Source: Rhodospirillaceae bacterium CCH5-H10 (GTDB lineage: Bacteria > Pseudomonadota > Alphaproteobacteria > Reyranellales > Reyranellaceae). From it: a stretch of 5,478 bases of DNA. Numbering within the stretch: position 1 is the first letter of the stretch; every line of letters starts with the position of its first letter. The notes beneath the pieces are model-generated. The model saw nothing but the letters and a program-made list of their open reading frames with translations. It had not been told where the DNA came from and ran no database searches. The position numbers and the translations under genes were made by a program. Of the stretch, positions 1-5,478 are shown piece by piece. The DNA lies in NCBI GenBank assembly GCA_001557035.1, contig LSKJ01000467.1:1-5478 (forward strand). The letters are read 5' to 3'.

Positions 1-52
1 TGACACCGAAGCTCATGTCGCTGAACCACACCGACGCCACAGCCTCAATCCA
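1..52. other. Unassigned sequence beyond the broken IS256 transposase
   Basis: Similarity to the IS256 transposase stops abruptly at the codons for Phe-Leu-Arg near position 55 and the sequence to the window edge is not transposase in any frame. The minus-strand reading frame carried over from the transposase hits a stop at about 13-15. The GC-rich segment could be the end of another mobile element or the host sequence on the far side of a deletion. I do not recognise it. Confidence 0.3.
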
Positions 53-689
53 TCAAAAGCTCTCAGGAAGCCCGTCCAGAAGGTGTCGGACTCGGAAGGA
101 CCGATATCCATACCCAGCACCTCGCGCCGGCCATCGGTATTGACGCCAACAGCGACGATAACGGCGACCGAGACGATGCGGCCTGCCTGGCGCACTTTCA
201 CGTAGGTCGCGTCGATCCACAGATACGGCCAGTCCCCTCGATCGGTCGGTCGAGGAAGGCCTTGACCCGCTGATCAATGTCTTCGCACAGCCTCGATACT
301 GGCTCTTGGAGATGCCGCTCATCCCCATGGCCTTAACCAGGTCGTCGACCGATCGGGTCGAGATGCCCTGGATGTAGGCCTCTTGGATGACCGCCGTCAG
401 CGCCTTCTCGGCCATCCGGCGCGGTTCGAGAAAGCCCGGGAAGTAGCTGCCACGGCGCAGCTTCGGGATACGCAGCTCGACCGTGCCAGCCCGCGTCTCC
501 CAGTCCCGCGCGATACCCGTTGCGCTGAGCCAGCCGGGCCGCGCTCTTCTCCCCATGGGCTGCGCCCGTTAGAGCCACGACCTCGATCTCCATCAGCCGC
601 TCGGCGGCAAACGAGATCATCGCATGCAACAGGTCCGCATCTAGGGTCTTCTCCACGAGCGAGCGCAGGTTCATCATCTCTTCGGTCAC
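53..689 (-). pseudogene. IS256-family transposase, N-terminal half, three frameshifts, 3' truncated
   Basis: This is the decayed 5' half of an IS256-family (Mutator-type, DDE) transposase, which normally has about 400 residues. It starts at a GTG at 689 (VTEEMMNLRSLVEKTLDADL) with an AGGA ribosome-binding site 8 bases upstream. The family sequence can be followed through three minus-strand frames: Met-Glu-Ile-Glu and the QRNGYR motif in the first, [17 protein letters not shown] to GISKSQ in the second, a short [19 protein letters not shown] stretch in a third, then [13 protein letters not shown] to [12 protein letters not shown]. The joins imply loss of two bases near 507-513, one near 299 and one near 236. 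[10 protein letters not shown] contains the first catalytic Asp; the rest of the catalytic core (second Asp, Glu) is missing because similarity ends near position 53. It cannot make a working transposase. The family call is secure; the exact element is not known. Confidence 0.9.
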
Positions 690-770
690 CGCTGATGTCC
701 TAGGTTCAGAGTTGGTCTTCGCAACCCGACCCTAACCCGGAAATCGCCGGTGACCGCCGCAAGGCCGCTC
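690..770 (-). mobile_element. Probable 5' leader and end of the IS256-type element
   Basis: The 80 or so bases upstream of the transposase GTG should carry the non-coding leader and the outer terminal inverted repeat, as usual for IS256 elements. The other end lies outside the window or is deleted, so the repeat cannot be paired and the boundary is only a guess. Confidence 0.35.
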
Positions 771-959
771 CCTCGATACAGCGCACCCCATGGGCGCGCT
801 CGCTCGCGGCCTTGCTCTACCCAGCTACACCACCACCTAGGGCACGACCTTTTTGATAAGGTTAGTTGTTTTCTTCGTCGAGACGTGGGTAGCAGCAAGC
901 GCCAGTTCGCTGGCAACCCGCAAGGCGCCGTGGCAGGTGCCAAGCAGTGGTCGAGTATC
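771..959. other. Unassigned GC-rich segment between two IS remnants
   Basis: This stretch lies between the leader of the IS256 remnant and the outer inverted repeat of the IS3 remnant. Open frames exist on both strands but none has a ribosome-binding site, a recognisable domain or convincing protein-like composition. It may be leftover sequence of further mobile elements. I see no RNA gene or strong hairpin with a T-run here. Confidence 0.3.
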
Positions 960-970
960 TAACCTGAGCC
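960..970 (+). repeat. IS3-type terminal inverted repeat, right (outer) end
   Basis: TAACCTGAGCC on the plus strand matches the TGACCTGAGCC ends at 1349 (minus) and 5427 (plus) at 10 of 11 bases. The similarity extends weakly inward as GAGTCATCCAG against GAATCACCTCCAG at 5427. It is the end just downstream of the orfB fragment. Confidence 0.75.
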
Positions 971-1014
971 CGGAGAGTCATCCAGCTGCAGGGAAAACCT
1001 GTTCGACAGTTGGA

Positions 1015-1268
1015 CCGACGCACTGTGCGGCCGTTCGGCGTTATAGTCGCGCCGCCATTCCTCGAGCTCGACGCGAGCCTAGACGAGCGTGGTGAACACG
1101 GTCGTTCTAGCAACTCCTCGCGCAGGCGGGCATTGGAACTTCGATGAAGGCGTTCTGCTGCGGCTTGCCCTGATCGAAATAGTACCATTGCAGACCAAGG
1201 CCTTGCTCCCAGCCGAGCATCGCCAAGCCGTTGAACTCGGGACCATTGCCCGAGACGCATTGCCGGTC
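1015..1268 (-). pseudogene. IS3-family orfB transposase fragment, C-terminal catalytic core
   Basis: Read in three successive minus-strand frames this gives a rve-type DDE integrase core: VSGNGPEFNGLAMLGWEQ, then WYYFDQGKPQQNAFIE, then SNARLREELLE, then TVFTTLV, a TAG stop (1079-1081), then ARVELEEWRRDYNAERPHSA. The GKPQQNAFIE and DYNAERPHSA motifs are diagnostic for IS3 orfB. The spacing from the second catalytic position to the Glu is 35 residues, as in D-35-E, but that Asp is changed to Gly (codon at 1248-1250). Single bases are missing near 1137 and 1103, and another small deletion lies near 1258. The last residues of a normal orfB are not seen after RPHSA. It is non-functional. Confidence 0.88.
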
Positions 1269-1338
1269 CCCCCCCTCGCCGGCCCCTCTGTCGTTTCCCC
1301 TCGACGACGAATTCTACCTATTTCAGGAGGTGATTAAA

Positions 1339-1349
1339 GGCTCAGGTCA
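1339..1349 (-). repeat. IS3-type terminal inverted repeat, left (inner) end
   Basis: The minus strand from 1349 reads TGACCTGAGCC and continues with a leader that matches the element starting at 5427. Over 36 ungapped bases (1300-1335 against 5442-5477 on opposite strands) 27 are identical, followed by an exact nine-base match CTCAGGTCA. It abuts the hydrolase gene, whose TAG stop lies 10 bases away. Confidence 0.8.
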
Positions 1350-1359
1350 AAGCCTACCC

Positions 1360-2313
1360 CTACTTGATCCCCACCAGTTCTTGCAAGGCTCGACGTATCG
1401 CGCGCAAGGTTATCCCTTTCGCGGCAACGACATGTCCGTCTCCCGCAGCGGTCCGTGCGTGGTAAGTTTCCAATATCACTCGCTTACTTCGAAGTTCAGG
1501 ATTTTCCTCCCAGATCCGTGCGACAGCTCCCAAAAACGGGACCATATGCCTTTCCACATGTACGCTGTCAGCGAGATTCTGCAAGTATATGATGCTAGGT
1601 AGGCGTCTATTTTCCAGAAAGCGAGTGGTTATGTCCATTCGCGCTCCGAAGCGACGCTTTGCCTCCGAAAGCGATATTCCCCCATATGAATGCTGGAGCA
1701 ATCCTCGCACTGCACTGCCCACATGGTAATTGCTCATTACAATCTGCGGTATTTCTGCGACCGCTTGAGCCCCAATCTCACCTGCCATTACTATTGACGA
1801 AAAGCCGCCAGCGGAGGAACCGTAGAACACTATGTTATCAGGACAAATAGCCAGCTTCTCCGCGAGCTTGCGAACCAATTCTGCGCCCGTCTCTGCGTAA
1901 TAATGATCGGGAGTGCCTTGGAACCACCCCCCCAACAGCGATGCATCAAGCGCCAGCGTGGGGTCACTCAAGACGGCGCAGGTAACATCAGGAAATTCAT
2001 CGACCCAAGTCCATCGGTGATAGATTGGTAGTTCGTAGGAGTCTCTAGTCGAAAGAGCAGACTGCCCAAACACGATCATCGATCGCGAACCTGGCCTAAC
2101 TTTTAGCAACATTGGAAAGGTAACATTCTTAACTGTTGCCCTGATCGACATAAACTGATTAGTGACGACCTCGAAGCCTCCTAATTCAGCGTCGGTATCG
2201 ACACAAACTGCATCAAGGGGGCGAAGCCTAGAGCCGACACTGCTGATAGGCGGCTGACTTATCGAAATGGTAGCCTTTGTCTTCTCGTTCGGAACCGCAG
2301 GAGGATTGGTCAC
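1360..2313 (-). CDS. Alpha/beta-hydrolase-fold serine hydrolase (putative esterase), polysaccharide-cluster type
   Basis: A 317-residue protein with no signal peptide or membrane segment, so probably cytoplasmic. The nucleophile elbow is FYGSSAGG, giving G-x-S-x-G with Ser167. The region QNLADSVHVERHMVPF offers Asp249 as the acid and GDGHVV offers His294 as the base, so a full catalytic triad is visible in the right order. The upstream WTWVDEFPDVTCAVLSDPTL and GGWFQGTPDHYY stretches resemble uncharacterised hydrolases found in capsule and exopolysaccharide clusters. It starts at a GTG whose last bases form the TGA stop of the preceding gene (GTGA overlap), with GGAG about 11 bases upstream, so translation is probably coupled. 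Removal of an ester group (for example acetyl) from a glycan, or transfer of an acyl group, would fit, but the substrate is inference. The C-terminus ends just before an IS end yet looks complete. Confidence 0.8.
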   Translation of the reverse strand: MTNPPAVPNEKTKATISISQPPISSVGSRLRPLDAVCVDTDAELGGFEVVTNQFMSIRATVKNVTFPMLLKVRPGSRSMIVFGQSALSTRDSYELPIYHRWTWVDEFPDVTCAVLSDPTLALDASLLGGWFQGTPDHYYAETGAELVRKLAEKLAICPDNIVFYGSSAGGFSSIVMAGEIGAQAVAEIPQIVMSNYHVGSAVRGLLQHSYGGISLSEAKRRFGARMDITTRFLENRRLPSIIYLQNLADSVHVERHMVPFLGAVARIWEENPELRSKRVILETYHARTAAGDGHVVAAKGITLRAIRRALQELVGIK

Positions 2314-4355
2314 TTTGACATCAACTCCCGCGGCACCGCAAAAGGGCGAGCGGCCTTCACTACGGCGGGTAGTTTTCCAGTCGCTGCGATTTCACTCGCC
2401 GCTTCTATGGCGCCAAGCCTACAAGCTGCCGCAGCAGCTAAATGTACCCACTTTGAATCCAAAAGAGCAGTCTCGCAAGCCAATTTCCAGACTTCTCTAT
2501 GCTCTCCCATCAAATACTGGGCAAGCCCACCTAAGAAGTCCACGTCTCCCTTCTCGCCATTAGAGAGCGACCGCGCGCCTTCCCAGTCTTTCCTATTTAA
2601 ACGCCAGACAATTCGACCAAGTGTAGTGCCTAGTTGAGCCTCCTCGACATCTGTCGGCGAACATGCCATTCGAGCAATCGCAAGAAGATCTTCGCTTTCT
2701 AGTTGCTCGCCGCCCAGAATACCCTCCTCAGCCGCCTCTAGAAGCAACCGATGACATCCCAAATGAACAAGCTGACGTCCAATTTCACTGCTCGTGCCCT
2801 TCCTGGCCCTTAGATTCCTCAGTCGACTGTTTGACTTCACGGCGACAAACGCCTCCGTGTAAGACTCACCTTGCCACCTCCCGATATCTTCCTCAATACC
2901 TGCACGCTCTACGAGCACGTCGAACCCAAGCAATTGCATCATCGTGTAAATGTCGTGAGCCTGATAGGTACGTGTCCGAGTCGGCGTAGATACAAATCCA
3001 AGAGAAAAGCCAGCTTGATAAGCAAGGGTCTCAAAACGCGATGCTGCTGCGCTCGGGTTACCAGCAGCTAATGCAGCCTGCGCGGCCCCAAGAAAGTATG
3101 CCCGAGTTTGACAGTTGATCACCACTTGGCCATCAGATCCTAGAACGCGCCAAACCTCTCCTAAGACAGCAGGCACGTCCATATAGTTTAAGGAATTTAT
3201 ACAGTACGCAGCATGGAATCGACCGTCGGCAAACGGCAATCTTTCAGCGGGCGCGGCGTGAATCGTCAGCCGAGTATCAAAGGAGAGCTCTTCAAGCAGT
3301 TTCTTGGTAATTGCTACACAGTTTGGGTGCGTGTCGACCCCCTCAACAGTAGCACTAGGTGCTAGCGCAGCACTCGCAATCATCCAATTTCCGACACCAA
3401 AACCGATGTCGAGTACTCTTGCCCTGTCGTTTTTATCCAACGCACCATTATCAGTATGTTTAAGGTGACGGAGAATTCCACTCTTAGCAAGGGCTCGCTG
3501 AGACCTTTGAGTTCCAATTTGATAGCGTGTTGCGAAGAACTCTTGACTTAGGGCCCCGTATGCTTCGTTCGGCAAGGAAGTCAGCACCTTACCTGCCTGT
3601 ACATCCGCGATCACGGCTACAGCTCGGGCTGAGATCGACGGGTCGGCACGGCCCACAGGGATATCAATGGCCTTCTTGACTTGAATGGCTTCCCGAAAGG
3701 TAAGGAACCTGGCGTTCTGAAAAATCAGCCAGTCGAGGCATTTTGCAAAGGCATTAAACCCTCCCTCGTTCCAAGCTGTAGGGTGGAACTGGAGCACAAC
3801 TGGTTGGAGATGTTTGCGACTTTGCCACCGCCGTTGAAACTCAACAAGTTCAGGTTGTCTTGTAGCATCTCGAACAACCTCGGGCGTGCAGATATGCGAA
3901 CGCGGAATAGTTGCCAGCCTTGAAGCATCAGGTTCGGCTAGCCATACGCCATCAAACTCGTTGCTCTCTTCGAGCGCCGCGAGAAGGTCGCTATTGAGCT
4001 TATTATAGGGAGCACCATAGAGACGCGGTCGGCGGCCTAGGGAATCCTCAATTTCAGCCTGCGCTTGCATTGTGTCAGCAAGTTGCTGAGGCTTCGCCAA
4101 AGTAGTCATATCCAAGTGGCGACGAGAATGATTCCACAACTCAAAGCTCTCGCAGGCGAACACACTACGCAGATATGTTAAATCTGATCTTGGAAGCTTT
4201 CGAACATCTCCTATCGCCCCTATGCTGATGCAAAGCATTCGATCAGCAATCATGTCAAAGAGCCGTCGAAAATTTTGCATGCCGATGCCGAACCCCATTC
4301 CCAGGTCATCAGCCTTCAAGACGACGCTCTGAACTCCCAAATCGCTAATTTTCAT
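2310..4355 (-). CDS. Fused polysaccharide deacetylase (NodB-like) and SAM-dependent methyltransferase
   Basis: A 681-residue multidomain protein. Residues about 8-225 form a NodB-type deacetylase domain: KADD (Asp16 as likely base, Asp17 as metal ligand), HSRRH (metal ligands His76 and His80), GAPYNK (the motif-3 position) and LQFHP (His191). Residues about 310-510 form a class I methyltransferase: VLDIGFGVGN (Asp316, Gly318, Gly320, Gly322), the acidic GVD (Asp341), LPFADGRF, and EVWRVLGSDGQVVI, typical of the Methyltransf_11 type. Residues about 520-675 are Ala/Leu-rich and probably helical, vaguely TPR-like, with no motif I can name. No signal peptide is seen; the need for SAM places the whole protein in the cytoplasm. 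The ATG at 4355 follows a very purine-rich ribosome-binding site and lies 45 bases after the epimerase stop. All catalytic positions are kept, so both halves should be active. Which glycan group is de-acylated and methylated is unknown. Confidence 0.88.
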   Translation of the reverse strand: MKISDLGVQSVVLKADDLGMGFGIGMQNFRRLFDMIADRMLCISIGAIGDVRKLPRSDLTYLRSVFACESFELWNHSRRHLDMTTLAKPQQLADTMQAQAEIEDSLGRRPRLYGAPYNKLNSDLLAALEESNEFDGVWLAEPDASRLATIPRSHICTPEVVRDATRQPELVEFQRRWQSRKHLQPVVLQFHPTAWNEGGFNAFAKCLDWLIFQNARFLTFREAIQVKKAIDIPVGRADPSISARAVAVIADVQAGKVLTSLPNEAYGALSQEFFATRYQIGTQRSQRALAKSGILRHLKHTDNGALDKNDRARVLDIGFGVGNWMIASAALAPSATVEGVDTHPNCVAITKKLLEELSFDTRLTIHAAPAERLPFADGRFHAAYCINSLNYMDVPAVLGEVWRVLGSDGQVVINCQTRAYFLGAAQAALAAGNPSAAASRFETLAYQAGFSLGFVSTPTRTRTYQAHDIYTMMQLLGFDVLVERAGIEEDIGRWQGESYTEAFVAVKSNSRLRNLRARKGTSSEIGRQLVHLGCHRLLLEAAEEGILGGEQLESEDLLAIARMACSPTDVEEAQLGTTLGRIVWRLNRKDWEGARSLSNGEKGDVDFLGGLAQYLMGEHREVWKLACETALLDSKWVHLAAAAACRLGAIEAASEIAATGKLPAVVKAARPFAVPRELMSK

Positions 4356-4368
4356 CCCCCTCCCCCTT
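4356..4368 (-). promoter_or_regulatory. G-rich ribosome-binding site of the deacetylase-methyltransferase
   Basis: The minus strand reads AAGGGGGAGGGGG directly before the ATG. It holds an AGGGGG/GGGAGG-type Shine-Dalgarno core and fixes this ATG as the start. Two runs of five G, split by one A, touch the start codon, which is unusual and could be prone to slippage. Confidence 0.6.
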
Positions 4369-4400
4369 CATAGTCTCGCATAATTTGGCACATTTCATAG

Positions 4401-5447
4401 TTAGTTAGTGCGTAGGCGGTTGCCCTTGAGGTAATTGTCCCACCGGTCGACGATTCGATCGAACGAGCCCCCTTGGGTACTCGACAAAGCGGCCAAGAGG
4501 GAAATATGCAACCGATGGTAAGCGGGTCGCGCCGTATTTGGCCCCTCAATACCAGTTGTGATATGAGTTAGATCGTAAGCACTACCATCTGCCAGGTCGT
4601 ACATTGGAAGGACCGCAGCCAATGTGGTAATGCCTTTATCAAAGAGTTCCTTGCACCGACTTGATCCGAATATTTTGAACCCGTCATAAAGTCCAAGCAG
4701 ACAGAACATAAACCCGTTCAAAACCAGCGATGATGGCGTCGTTGGATACTCTTCATAGAAGTCGTGCTCTCCGAATATTCTGCGGCGTACGCCGCCTCTT
4801 TCAACATCCATGCCGATGATATTGCATGACAGTTCGATTGAGTCGCGAAGTGTTTGTTCAGAAATTTCGGGACCAGCGTCTTTGATATGAGCAAACCAGC
4901 GAGCATATAGTGATATCATCATTCCTTGGCTCAGAGAACTGTACCAGCCGGCCGGCATCTTTGCCACACGCCCCGCGAAGAAAACGTGATCAAATGTAAA
5001 AGGCCAACCTCCACTGGCATCCTGAGCGTTCAGCGCGTAGCGGAGTACATTGGTGACCTCAACGCTGCGGTCGGTCTCGCCAAGGATGTGCTGAGATGCC
5101 ATTTCCAATCCGTAGTGGGCTATCGTTACGGGGTTGTAGTGTTCGCCACCACCTTGGGAGTTTCGGGGAATACCTGCGTCGTCTAGATTCACGATTTTCC
5201 ACCCCACCACATTAAGTTTATGAAACCGAAGATAGGGCCCAGCGGGAACGTATGGTCCGCAATCAGGCTTCACCGTCAGTCCATCGACATAAGTAGCGGA
5301 AACAGGCGTTTGAAAACGATCCATGGGAGTAACGCGCCCTCTCTGAGTGACAGGCCGATGCAGGTGCAAAAAAGTATATGGCACCGTCACGAGCAACCAT
5401 ATCAAATGCCTGTCATGAAACAATGCTGACCTGAGCCCCTGAATCAC
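4401..5447 (-). CDS. D-glucuronyl C5-epimerase homologue (Glce-like), 5' end replaced by IS sequence
   Basis: This enzyme family converts D-glucuronate to L-iduronate residues within a polymer (heparosan/heparan sulfate in animals). The protein carries the C5-epimerase C-terminal domain: GWYSSLSQGMMISLYARW (167-184), YEEYPTTPSSLVLNGF (231-246), LLGLYD, LPMYDLADGSAYDLTH (280-295), GPNTARPAYHRLHI (302-315) and RWDNYLKGNRLRTN at the very end. From memory, animal Glce has nearly the same blocks, including the RWKSYLKG-type tail. Glu233/Tyr234, Tyr291 and Tyr310 align with residues implicated in catalysis. YDLTH has Thr where animals have Arg, and ARP replaces ARW. A hydrophobic stretch (14-29) may touch the membrane. 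Residues 1-7 are encoded by an IS3-type end (from 5427), and the frame stays open to the window edge, so the native start is lost. GTG 5447 is used here; TTG 5423, with AGG six bases upstream, is an alternative. Confidence 0.85.
   Translation of the reverse strand: MIQGLRSALFHDRHLIWLLVTVPYTFLHLHRPVTQRGRVTPMDRFQTPVSATYVDGLTVKPDCGPYVPAGPYLRFHKLNVVGWKIVNLDDAGIPRNSQGGGEHYNPVTIAHYGLEMASQHILGETDRSVEVTNVLRYALNAQDASGGWPFTFDHVFFAGRVAKMPAGWYSSLSQGMMISLYARWFAHIKDAGPEISEQTLRDSIELSCNIIGMDVERGGVRRRIFGEHDFYEEYPTTPSSLVLNGFMFCLLGLYDGFKIFGSSRCKELFDKGITTLAAVLPMYDLADGSAYDLTHITTGIEGPNTARPAYHRLHISLLAALSSTQGGSFDRIVDRWDNYLKGNRLRTN
5427..5441 (+). repeat. IS3-type terminal inverted repeat (second copy, left end)
   Basis: TGACCTGAGCC plus CCTG marks the IS boundary. 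Epimerase-like coding sequence (ALFHDRHLIW on the minus strand) begins right next to it at 5426. The same 11 bases occur inverted at 1339-1349. Confidence 0.72.
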
Positions 5448-5478
5448 CTCCAGAAGTGAGTAGAGTCCGCCTTCGACG
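5427..5478 (+). mobile_element. Left end of a second IS3-family element, running off the window
   Basis: The plus strand from 5427 begins TGACCTGAGCCCCTG, followed by AATCACCTCCAG. It matches the inner end of the 960-1349 remnant over about 50 bases in inverted orientation, and the outer end at 960 over the first 11 or so. Because the 1349 copy is physically linked to an orfB fragment, the shared sequence is best explained as an IS3-type left end plus leader. The element would be transcribed to the right, away from the epimerase; its transposase genes lie outside the window, so whether it is intact is unknown. Confidence 0.7.

Larger units (their letters stand above)
960..1349 (-). mobile_element. 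Internally deleted IS3-family element (390 bp remnant)
   Basis: Two inverted ends define the element. The minus strand from 1349 begins TGACCTGAGCC and the plus strand from 960 begins TAACCTGAGCC; the TG...CA ends are typical of the IS3 family. Between them lie a short 5' leader (about 1280-1338) and a fragment of orfB (about 1015-1268), so orfA and most of orfB are gone. A run of eight C on the plus strand (1268-1275) lies near the apparent deletion junction. The outer end carries a G-to-A change at its second base. Flanking bases (gtatc on the left, aagcc on the right) do not form a target duplication. The orfB piece is broken too, so the element cannot move by itself. Confidence 0.8.

Noticed and set aside
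750..1095. Plus-strand open frames across 750-962 and 853-1095
   Set aside because: No ribosome-binding site and no family motif. The second runs over the IS3 end and antisense to the orfB fragment, so they are best treated as chance frames in GC-rich DNA.
1338..1356. Minus-strand hairpin AGGCT/AGCCT just after the hydrolase stop as a terminator
   Set aside because: The stem is only five pairs, half of it is made by the IS end, and only a couple of T follow. It is too weak to call a Rho-independent terminator.
1231..1602. Plus-strand frame containing FYLFQEVIKG, similar to SLLEVIQG at the epimerase 5' end, first read as a duplicated gene start
   Set aside because: The similarity is explained better by two copies of one IS3-type left end and leader. 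The frame has no usual start context, crosses the IS boundary at 1349 and continues antisense to the hydrolase.
1924..1930. Run of seven G on the coding strand in the hydrolase as a phase-variation tract
   Set aside because: It encodes the conserved Gly-Gly-Trp region in frame and is short, so there is no evidence that it varies in length.
3681..3928. Frames of 67 and 80 codons inside the deacetylase region
   Set aside because: Both are shadow frames within the well-supported 681-residue gene and lack start signals.
1..5478. tRNA, rRNA, CRISPR array, riboswitch or origin
   Set aside because: I saw no cloverleaf, regularly spaced direct repeats, known riboswitch core or iteron-like repeats on either strand.

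Overview
The window looks like an accessory, insertion-sequence-rich locus of an alphaproteobacterium, most likely a rhizobium-like one (Hyphomicrobiales). That placement rests on the style of the IS256-type and IS3-type transposase remnants and is tentative, because the window holds no phylogenetic marker. The outer left part (about 1-1350) is GC-rich IS debris. The block from about 1350 to 5426 is visibly poorer in GC and holds three well-preserved genes, all on the minus strand, so the block was probably acquired separately from its surroundings.

Layout, left to right. Positions 53-689 (minus) hold the N-terminal half of an IS256-family transposase, broken by three small deletions and cut off at its 3' end. 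Positions about 700-959 are unassigned sequence. Positions 960-1349 are an internally deleted IS3-family element. It keeps both terminal inverted repeats and a decayed piece of the orfB (DDE) catalytic core. Positions 1360-5447 are the three-gene operon, transcribed right to left: a D-glucuronyl C5-epimerase homologue, then a fused polysaccharide deacetylase/SAM methyltransferase of 681 residues, then a serine hydrolase of the alpha/beta-hydrolase fold. The last two genes overlap in a GTGA stop/start. Positions 5427-5478 are the left end of a second, related IS3-family element that runs out of the window.

How the genes may work together. An N-deacetylase and a glucuronyl C5-epimerase are the two reactions that, in animals, turn heparosan into the iduronate-containing, partly de-N-acetylated backbone of heparan sulfate. 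Here a C5-epimerase very close in motif to the animal enzyme sits next to a NodB-type deacetylase that is itself joined to a methyltransferase, with an esterase-like hydrolase behind. The simplest reading is a tailoring cassette for a uronic-acid-containing surface polysaccharide. No backbone glycosyltransferase, exporter or sulfotransferase lies in the window, so the substrate is unknown.

The main structural surprise is that the three-gene block is bracketed by the same IS3-type left end in opposite orientations (1349 reading left, 5427 reading right), as in a composite transposon. The right-hand IS end has also replaced the first codons of the epimerase gene, so the epimerase now begins inside IS sequence.
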